Assembly (NCBI GenBank): GCA_002404095.1
Contig: DHJA01000015.1
Coordinates: forward strand, 1 to 9,040
Direction: 5' to 3'
From: Planctomycetaceae bacterium UBA4732
GTDB lineage: Bacteria > Planctomycetota > Planctomycetia > Gemmatales > Gemmataceae
Length of the DNA stretch: 9,040 nucleotides
Both the position numbers and the translations under genes were made by a program. The notes under the pieces are model-generated. The model had not been told where the DNA came from. It saw only the letters and a program-made list of their open reading frames with translations, and ran no database searches. The first letter of the stretch is position 1; every line of letters starts with the position of its first letter. This document shows positions 1 to 5,335 of this stretch, one piece after another.

Positions 1-20
1 CCCCCGCAAGGGGGGAGGGA
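1..20. repeat. Partial GC-rich hairpin cut by the window edge
   Basis: Five C (1-5), a GCAA tetraloop (6-9) and five or more G (10-15) form a perfect short hairpin at the very left edge. The right arm continues as GAGGGAG, so the full structure probably has a longer left arm outside the window. It has no run of T on the + side, so a classical terminator for an upstream + strand gene is not shown. It could be a dispersed hairpin repeat or a terminator for a gene on either strand. The truncated context prevents a firm call. Confidence 0.35.
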
Positions 21-49
21 GCCAATCGGCGACGGCCGAACCGGCGTTG

Positions 50-78
50 TTTCCGTTCCGCCGTCTTGTCATTATAAA
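50..78 (+). promoter_or_regulatory. Weak candidate promoter for the gene at 155
   Basis: TATAAA at 73-78 is a good -10-like hexamer in otherwise GC-rich DNA, and TTTCCG at 50-55 is a poor -35-like hexamer 17 nt upstream. If used, transcription would begin near 85, downstream of an alternative TTG start at 47, which supports the ATG at 155 as the true start. The -35 match is weak, so this remains a suggestion. Confidence 0.22.
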
Positions 79-154
79 CAGCGGCCGGTCGCGCAACGGA
101 AGTACGGCTGGCCTGGAATGGATTCCCATCCCTCTCCTCATAGCGGAGGATGTC

Positions 155-901
155 ATGCGGAAACTCCTGCTCGCGGCCTGTGCGGCCGCCCTGTTCGTCG
201 GCAACGTCGTCGCCGCGCCCGCCGACGACGAGGCTCAGGCAATCATCGAGCGCGCGATCAAAGCCCACGGCGGATTCGACCGCTTGTCGCGCATCCGCGC
301 CGACCGGGTGAAGGGCAAGGGCGTCCTCATTGTCAACGACAAAGAAACGCCGTTCCTCTCTGAAATCCTCGTGCAGCCGCCTCACCAATTCCGTAGCGTC
401 TTCCAACTGCAGGGGGCCCGCAAGACCGTGTTCGTGGAAACCCTCCACGGCGACAAGGTGTCGTTCTCCATCGACGGCCAACCGCAAAAGGTGGACGATT
501 CCCTGGCGGCGGAGGTGCGCGAGACGATGCAGCTCAACCACGTCGCCCGCTTGGTTCCACTAATTACGGACAAAGCCTATACGCTACAGCCGTTGGGCGA
601 GGTCAAGGTCGAGGATCAGCCGGCCTGGGGGGTCAAGGCGACGGCCAAGGGGCGCCGCGAGGTGCGGCTGTTCTTCCATAAAGAGAGCGGATTACTAATT
701 AAGACCGAGCATCTCATGGACGACGGCGCCGGCAAGGCGGTGGTGCAGGAAGAATTCTACGGCGATTTCAAGGACGATCAGGGCTACAAACGGCCGATGA
801 AGATCGCCGCCTACCGCAACGGCAAGAAGATCCTGGGAATGGAATTAGTCGACGTGAAATATCTGGATAAGGTGGACGACGCCGAATTCACCAAGCCCTG
901 A
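155..901 (+). CDS. Secreted LolA-like hypothetical protein
   Basis: This encodes 248 residues. The ATG at 155 is preferred over an in-frame TTG at 47 because GCGGAGGA (143-150) is a Shine-Dalgarno sequence close before it, and because the protein then starts with a clean signal peptide. That peptide has Arg-Lys after Met, a hydrophobic core at about residues 4-19, and a likely signal peptidase I site V-V-A|A at 20/21. There is no lipobox at the cleavage site. The mature part has an N-terminal helix with AHGGFDRL at about 37-44, then alternating beta-rich segments (for example KTVFVETLHGDKVSFSIDGQ), and ends in GMELVDVKYLDKVDDAEFTK. That layout resembles periplasmic LolA/LolB-like or outer-membrane lipoprotein-sorting-like proteins, common as uncharacterised proteins in Planctomycetota. 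The fold is inferred from pattern only, and the ligand is unknown. The gene is probably co-transcribed with the pseudouridine synthase 13 nt downstream, with no evident functional link. Confidence 0.8.
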   Translation: MRKLLLAACAAALFVGNVVAAPADDEAQAIIERAIKAHGGFDRLSRIRADRVKGKGVLIVNDKETPFLSEILVQPPHQFRSVFQLQGARKTVFVETLHGDKVSFSIDGQPQKVDDSLAAEVRETMQLNHVARLVPLITDKAYTLQPLGEVKVEDQPAWGVKATAKGRREVRLFFHKESGLLIKTEHLMDDGAGKAVVQEEFYGDFKDDQGYKRPMKIAAYRNGKKILGMELVDVKYLDKVDDAEFTKP

Positions 902-914
902 AACTTTTCTCCCT

Positions 915-1928
915 ATGGGCGCCCGGACCTACATCGTGAGCAGCGCCGAAGCGGGCCGAACCGTGGCCGAATGGCTGCGCGTGAAACTGTCGCTGTCGCC
1001 TCCCGATATGCGCCGCTTGCTGCGCGAGCGGCGCGTGTTTCTGGGCGGCTCCCCTTGCCCCGATCCATTTCGTCGTCTTCAGCGCGGCCAGCGGCTGGAA
1101 ATTCATGCGCTTCCTCCTCCCAAAAAGCCGTCCACTACCCGTGATGACGCTCCCAACTCGTCGATCGGACAGCCCCGCCTTGTTTACGCCGACGACCATA
1201 TCATCGTCGTGGACAAACCGCCGGGGATGACCACGATGCGCCACGCCGAGGACGTTGCCGAGTTCGGCCAAAGGGCGCGGCGATACTTGCCTCCCACGCT
1301 GGCCGACGTGATACCGGCCTTGCTGGCCAAGGGACGACACGGCCGGCCCAGGCCGGTGCGCGCCGTCCACCGGATCGACAATGAAACCAGCGGTCTCGTG
1401 GTGTTTGCGCGAACCGCCGACGCCGAGCGCCACCTGGGCGGACAATTTCGCGCCCACTCTACCGACCGGCTTTATCTGGCATTGGTGCGCGGCCAGGCGC
1501 GCGAAAGCCGCATTGAGTCGGTGTTGGTGCGCGACCGCGGCGACGCGAGGCGCGGCAGTACGACCGACCCGCAACCCGATGGGCAGCGGGCGGTGACACA
1601 AGTGCGCGTGATGGAAGCGCTCGGCGAATATACGTTGGTCGAATGCCGATTGGAGACGGGGCGGACCCATCAAGTCCGTATTCATCTCGGCGAGGCCGGT
1701 ACGCCGCTGTGCGGCGAACGGGTCTACGACCGTCCCTTGCACGGCCGGCCGTACCCCGACGGCAGCGGGGCGAAGCGTGTGATGCTGCACGCGGCGACGC
1801 TGGGTTTCGACCATCCGGCGACCGGCGAACGAGTGCGATGGACTTCACCGCCGCCGCGCGACATGCGGGATCTTCTTGAGGAATTGCGACGGAAGGCGCC
1901 AAAGCCGCCGCGCGAGGCGGTTGACTGA
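915..1928 (+). CDS. RluA-family RNA pseudouridine synthase
   Basis: This 337-residue cytoplasmic enzyme should isomerise specific uridines in RNA to pseudouridine. Residues about 14-64 look like an S4 RNA-binding domain (RTVAEWLRVKL, then MRRLLRERRVFLGG). The catalytic domain begins near 88 (PRLVYADDHIIVVDKPPGM). The signature is HRIDNETSGL at 152-161, with Asp155 as the expected catalytic nucleophile, followed by RLYLALVRG (185-193) and GRTHQVRIHL (249-258), all typical of the RluA/RluC/RluD group. About 40 residues separate KPPG from HRID (TTMRHA..RHGRPRPVRAV), longer than in the simplest members. The C-terminal tail is basic and proline-rich. The ATG at 915 has no recognisable Shine-Dalgarno sequence, so translation may depend on coupling to the gene ending 13 nt upstream. 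The family is clear, but the target base cannot be assigned from sequence alone. Confidence 0.95.
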   Translation: MGARTYIVSSAEAGRTVAEWLRVKLSLSPPDMRRLLRERRVFLGGSPCPDPFRRLQRGQRLEIHALPPPKKPSTTRDDAPNSSIGQPRLVYADDHIIVVDKPPGMTTMRHAEDVAEFGQRARRYLPPTLADVIPALLAKGRHGRPRPVRAVHRIDNETSGLVVFARTADAERHLGGQFRAHSTDRLYLALVRGQARESRIESVLVRDRGDARRGSTTDPQPDGQRAVTQVRVMEALGEYTLVECRLETGRTHQVRIHLGEAGTPLCGERVYDRPLHGRPYPDGSGAKRVMLHAATLGFDHPATGERVRWTSPPPRDMRDLLEELRRKAPKPPREAVD

Positions 1929-1994
1929 CCTCGCTATCCGATGTCAACAGGCCGCCCGATTGCTTTTCAGACCATGCCGGCCCTTCCTTCGGTA

Positions 1995-2024
1995 TTGCCG
2001 GCGACAAGCACTTTCTGGTTTAAT
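1995..2024 (+). promoter_or_regulatory. Candidate sigma-70-type promoter for the ABC transporter genes
   Basis: TTGCCG (1995-2000) matches four of six -35 consensus bases, and TTTAAT (2019-2024) matches five of six -10 bases, with an 18-nt spacer. It lies in the 175-nt gap after the pseudouridine synthase and 79 nt before the permease ATG. A separate promoter makes sense because the functional theme changes here. No operator or terminator is evident in the rest of the gap. Confidence 0.4.
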
Positions 2025-2103
2025 CGGCCGCGTTCAACCGCCTCCGTCGGGGCGGTTCGCGCACTTCGGCCTCGACGGCCGGACCATCGGAGGGTCGCAG
2101 CGA

Positions 2104-2886
2104 ATGTGGGCGTATCTCGTCGCCGTCTGGCAGTGCCGTAACTTCTGGCTCTCGCTGGTCGTGAACGACCTACAGCTCCGCTACCGCCGGTCGGTGCTGG
2201 GCGTCGGCTGGTCGTTGCTCCATCCGCTCGCGTGGACCCTCGTGATGGGGGCCGTGTTTCATGAGATTTTTAAACAGCCTATCCGCGAATTGCTCCCCTA
2301 CCTCTTATGCGGCTTGGTCTGCTGGACTTACCTTACCAGCGCCTTTCTCCAGGGCTGTCAGAGCTACATCCAGGCGGAAAATTACATCCGGCAGCACCCT
2401 TTGCCGTTGGCGGTCTATCCGTTGCGCACCGTCCTGGGCGCGATGATCCATTTCCTAATCGCCGTAGTCTTGGTAATTGTCCTAACGGCCGCGCTGCGCG
2501 GCGTGGGCAGGCCGCCCGAAGTATTCTCCCTGCTGCTTGGAATCTGCATTTTCTTTCTTTTCGGCTGGGCTGTGACCATCCTAGCCGGCTTCGTAAATAT
2601 CGCCTTTCGGGATACGCAACATATTATGGAAGTCGTCTTCCAGATCCTGTTCTATCTCACGCCGATCATTTACCATCGGGAATACATCACCAGCCGCTAC
2701 GTCGGCTGGGTGTTGGATCATAACCCGCTAGCGCCCTTCGTTGACTTAATTCGGGAGCCGTTGGTGGAGGGTAGGGCGCCGTCCCTTGCGTGCCTTGGCG
2801 CGGCCGTCGCCATCACCTTGGTCACCGGCCTCGCCGCCGCCATTAGCCTCGGCTACCAGCAACGCCGGGTCGTTTTCTATCTGTAA
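2104..2886 (+). CDS. ABC-2 polysaccharide export permease (Wzm/TagG/KpsM-like)
   Basis: This 260-residue inner-membrane protein is the channel half of an ABC exporter for lipid-linked or capsular polysaccharide. The ATG at 2104 is chosen because GGAGGG (2089-2094) lies 9 nt upstream. A longer open frame from 1876 adds a basic, non-membrane N-terminus that overlaps the previous gene and is unlikely to be real. DLQLRYRRSVLGVGWSLLHP (22-41) matches the conserved amphipathic entry of this family (D-L-x-x-R-Y-x-x-S-x-L-G-x-x-W). Six membrane segments are visible at about 33-53, 63-82, 110-131, 140-165, 175-192 and 228-249. FRDTQHI (168-174), then QILFYLTPIIY (180-190), is the other family hallmark. 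The partner ATPase follows at 3024 after a large inverted repeat. The transported glycan is presumably made by the convergent glycosyltransferases, an inference from neighbourhood. Confidence 0.93.
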   Translation: MWAYLVAVWQCRNFWLSLVVNDLQLRYRRSVLGVGWSLLHPLAWTLVMGAVFHEIFKQPIRELLPYLLCGLVCWTYLTSAFLQGCQSYIQAENYIRQHPLPLAVYPLRTVLGAMIHFLIAVVLVIVLTAALRGVGRPPEVFSLLLGICIFFLFGWAVTILAGFVNIAFRDTQHIMEVVFQILFYLTPIIYHREYITSRYVGWVLDHNPLAPFVDLIREPLVEGRAPSLACLGAAVAITLVTGLAAAISLGYQQRRVVFYL

Positions 2887-2922
2887 CGCGGCCGGTCACA
2901 ATTGTTTGCGCGGTTCCGATAT

Positions 2923-2992
2923 CTCGTGTGCCACGGCTGTGTCAGCCGTGTTTAGACTGTCCAACACGGCTGACACAGCCGTGGCACACGAG
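2923..2992. repeat. Perfect 30-bp inverted repeat (double palindrome) between permease and ATPase genes
   Basis: The arms at 2923-2952 and 2963-2992 are exact reverse complements over 30 bp, with a 10-nt loop TAGACTGTCC (2953-2962). Each arm also contains a smaller dyad, CACGGCTG-(TGT or ACA)-CAGCCGTG, so the DNA can form one long stem or two small hairpins. No run of T follows (GGGTTTCCG), so it is not a standard intrinsic terminator, and it sits inside what should be one operon. The transcript would carry a very stable hairpin 31 nt before the ATPase start, which could protect the upstream mRNA end or lower ATPase expression. I recall similar GTGCCACGGCTG palindromes as abundant dispersed repeats in Planctomycetota. 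That is memory, not a search. Confidence 0.92.
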
Positions 2993-3023
2993 GGTTTCCG
3001 TCGTTCGGTAAAGGAATACGCCG

Positions 3024-3782
3024 ATGGCATCCATCGAACTGGACCGCGCGGGGCTGACGTTCCGCGTCCGGCAGCAACATCAGTTAACCTTCAAAGAATA
3101 TCTCTTAAAGGGGATGTTCCGTCAGGCCCGCAACCCATTGTTCGAGGTGCGCGCGCTTCAGGACGTCAGCTTGCGCATCGGCGACGGCGAGCGCGTCGGC
3201 GTACTCGGATCCAACGGTTCGGGCAAAAGCACTTTGTTGCGTCTCCTAGCCGGCGTCTATCATCCCACTTCGGGCCGCAGCACCGTCGAGGGAAAAGTAA
3301 GTTCCCTCTTCGAGCTGGCGCTGGGTTTCGAGATGGAGGCGAGCGGCTGGAAGAATATCCGCTTTCGGGGATACCTACAGGGGGAAAGCCGGGAAGGCAT
3401 CCGCCGCAAGGCGTCGGAGATCGCGGAGTTCAGCGGTCTGGGCGACTTCCTTAAGATCCCCGCGCGCTACTACTCGGCCGGCATGATGGTACGGCTGGCC
3501 TTCTCGACCGCCACGGCCATCGAGCCGGAAATCCTCCTGGTCGATGAAGTCCTCGGCGCCGGCGATCTCGCTTTTCAGCAGAAAGCCAAACAACGCCTTA
3601 GCGAGATGATGGAGCAGGCGCGTATTTTAGTGGTGGTCAGTCACGATTTGAAAGTGCTGCCTCAACTGTGCGAGCGCGGGCTATGGCTGGACAAAGGGCG
3701 CGTAAGGGCGGACGGCCCGATCGCCGACGTCATCGCCGCGTATGTCGATCAAGTGGGACAACCTGCGGCGGTCGCGGCCTGA
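3024..3782 (+). CDS. ABC transporter ATPase for polysaccharide export (Wzt/TagH/KpsT-like)
   Basis: This 252-residue nucleotide-binding subunit powers the permease encoded just upstream. AAAGGAA (3010-3016) lies 7 nt before the ATG. Walker A is GSNGSGKST (62-70). The ABC signature is the family-typical YSAGM (150-154), in place of LSGGQ. Walker B is ILLVDEVLGAGD (170-181) with Glu175 as the catalytic glutamate, and the H-loop is SHD (206-208). The N-terminus has the long stretch before the first core strand (TFRVRQQHQLTFKEYLLKG) seen in polysaccharide exporters. SLFELALGFEMEASGWKNI (94-112) matches their conserved region between Walker A and the signature. The protein ends about 45 residues after the H-loop, so the roughly 150-200-residue carbohydrate-binding domain of Wzt proteins that recognise capped O-antigens is missing. 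All nucleotide-binding motifs are intact. The stop codon is 8 nt from the end of the convergent glycosyltransferase operon. Confidence 0.95.
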   Translation: MASIELDRAGLTFRVRQQHQLTFKEYLLKGMFRQARNPLFEVRALQDVSLRIGDGERVGVLGSNGSGKSTLLRLLAGVYHPTSGRSTVEGKVSSLFELALGFEMEASGWKNIRFRGYLQGESREGIRRKASEIAEFSGLGDFLKIPARYYSAGMMVRLAFSTATAIEPEILLVDEVLGAGDLAFQQKAKQRLSEMMEQARILVVVSHDLKVLPQLCERGLWLDKGRVRADGPIADVIAAYVDQVGQPAAVAA

Positions 3783-3790
3783 GTCGGCAT

Positions 3791-5335
3791 TCAGCGTGAA
3801 CAGACTGCTTTCCAGACCCGCGCGGCCCATCGCCTTACCGCACCGTGAAGCGAACGGGGACGCGCCGCCTCGCTCGAATCGTTTCGGAGAAAATAACTAG
3901 CCAACGCCTCCCAGAGCATCCGGGCCTCTGGATTTACTCCCGCCTCATTTCCGGCAACAAAGCTCGTTATCATCCGCTGAATGAAGGGATACGTGTTAGT
4001 CCCACCTTCCGTCATCACGGCGGACATGCCGTCCGCGCGACGCCGGTAATAGAACAGGTACTCCGGGATAACGCCAATATGCCGCTCGGCGTTTACCAGC
4101 TTCACGAATGTTTCCCAGTCGTGGCAGTAGGTGGATCGATCCGCAACAAAGCCGCCGACCGAACGTAAATCCTCGGTGCGGAAAATGGCGTTGGCGTCGC
4201 CGTAGACGTTGAACGCGCACGCCGCGAGATGCGGCCCGCCTGTCGGACAATACTGATGCAAAAATTTGCCTAGGGCAATATCGCCAACATCCTCGAAGGC
4301 TGCGAAGAAGCAGGTCATGGCCGAAAGGTCGGGGCAGCTGCGTATGCCGCGAAGAAACCCTTCGACCATGCCCGGCGCCGCGATATTATCCGCGTCTACC
4401 GGAATGAAGAATTCGCCTTTCGCTTCGTCGAGCGCGCGGTTCCGCGTCGCGCCGAGGCCAACGTTGGATTGGTTAATGAATCTGAATTGGGGATAGAGCC
4501 TCTTCTGTTCGTCCCAGATGCGCAAGGACTCTTCGCACGTTGAACCGTCGTCGATGACCATCACTTCCAGTTCGGTGCAGGTCTGCGCCGCCAGCGATGC
4601 CAATGTTTCGGGTAGAAATCGCCCCAAATTGTAGTGGGACACCGCAACGGTGACGGCCGGCGTTCCGGCCGCAACGGCGGGCAACGACCGCGCCCGCGGA
4701 GCAGCCGTCAGAAGGTCTTCCGGTGCGGCCGTGAAAGGAGCAACACGCGCGTCGGCCTGTACGTCCCAACCGAGTCCACGAATGTAATCCAACAAATCAG
4801 CGGAGGCCCCAGCTTGAACGTCCGCGTTCTCAAACGTATAGCGCTCGCAATAGTCGAGAAATATGTCGTGCGGCGAACTCCAGCGCTTTTCCGCCTCGCG
4901 CAGCTGCTGGTTGATGCAATCAATTCGGACGATCAATCGGGTGTTACGGAAAGCTGAGCCCGCACGTTTCGCCTGGACGCATCGGAAGCCGGCGGCCTGC
5001 CAACTCGGGAAGACAATGGCGTCGAAGCGGTGTACCCGGTGCAACGTCTCGACGCCATAACGGATCAAATTACTATGGTATACGCCCGGCCCACAACCGG
5101 GCGTGCCGTTGGGGGCGAGGCACGTCTTGGGAAGAGAGAGGTCTTTGAGCCGGTGAACGGCAACGCCTGGCACGGCCGAGCCGTCCGCCTCGAGGCCGCA
5201 GTGGAGGATGTGCGCTTCCCATCCGCCGCGCGCGATCGCGCCGGCAGCCCGTCCTATACCGTCGCTCACGGCTTCGGAACTTCCCGCCACGAAGCAGACC
5301 GCCCCTTGTCGTCGCGGGATTTCACTCGGGTCCAT
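3791..5335 (-). CDS. Two-module glycosyltransferase: GT-B N-terminal half fused to a GT2 domain
   Basis: This encodes 514 residues and is the last gene of the minus-strand operon. Residues about 10-200 look like the N-terminal Rossmann half of a GT-B (GT4-type) enzyme: GAVCFVAGSSEAVSDGIGRA, RFDAIVFPSWQAAG (103-116) and CERYTFENADVQAGASADLL (163-182). The C-terminal, donor-binding half of GT-B is absent. A GT2 (GT-A fold) domain follows at 227-435 with VAVSHYNLGRFLPETLASL, IDDGS (261-265), the DXD metal site DAD in IPVDADN (314-316) and an acceptor-side HDWE (405-408). The GT2 module therefore looks active, while the GT-B half may bind acceptor or be vestigial. The ATG at 5335 overlaps the upstream gene by 14 nt, suggesting translational coupling; GGGAG at 5355-5351 is rather far (15 nt). 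A longer frame to 5500 lies wholly inside the upstream gene and adds unconvincing sequence. Sugar specificity is unknown. Confidence 0.85.
   Translation of the reverse strand: MDPSEIPRRQGAVCFVAGSSEAVSDGIGRAAGAIARGGWEAHILHCGLEADGSAVPGVAVHRLKDLSLPKTCLAPNGTPGCGPGVYHSNLIRYGVETLHRVHRFDAIVFPSWQAAGFRCVQAKRAGSAFRNTRLIVRIDCINQQLREAEKRWSSPHDIFLDYCERYTFENADVQAGASADLLDYIRGLGWDVQADARVAPFTAAPEDLLTAAPRARSLPAVAAGTPAVTVAVSHYNLGRFLPETLASLAAQTCTELEVMVIDDGSTCEESLRIWDEQKRLYPQFRFINQSNVGLGATRNRALDEAKGEFFIPVDADNIAAPGMVEGFLRGIRSCPDLSAMTCFFAAFEDVGDIALGKFLHQYCPTGGPHLAACAFNVYGDANAIFRTEDLRSVGGFVADRSTYCHDWETFVKLVNAERHIGVIPEYLFYYRRRADGMSAVMTEGGTNTYPFIQRMITSFVAGNEAGVNPEARMLWEALASYFLRNDSSEAARPRSLHGAVRRWAARVWKAVCSR

Noticed and set aside
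888..1814. Long minus-strand open frame (308 codons) opposite the pseudouridine synthase
   Set aside because: It lies fully antisense to a gene with clear RluA motifs, and its translation is rich in Arg, His and Ala with no recognisable domain. Such frames are expected in GC-rich DNA.
1876..2103. Longer N-terminus for the permease, starting at 1876
   Set aside because: The extra 76 residues are basic, overlap the previous gene and precede the conserved family start. GGAGGG 9 nt before the ATG at 2104 marks the true start.
2923..2992. The 30-bp inverted repeat as an intrinsic terminator
   Set aside because: No T run follows the stem on either side, and it sits between two subunits of one transporter. 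A regulatory or mobile-repeat role fits better.
2786..3454. 222-codon plus-strand open frame bridging the permease, the inverted repeat and the ATPase
   Set aside because: It is out of frame with both ABC transporter genes, whose motifs and ribosome sites are clear. It exists only because the repeat happens to lack stops in that frame.
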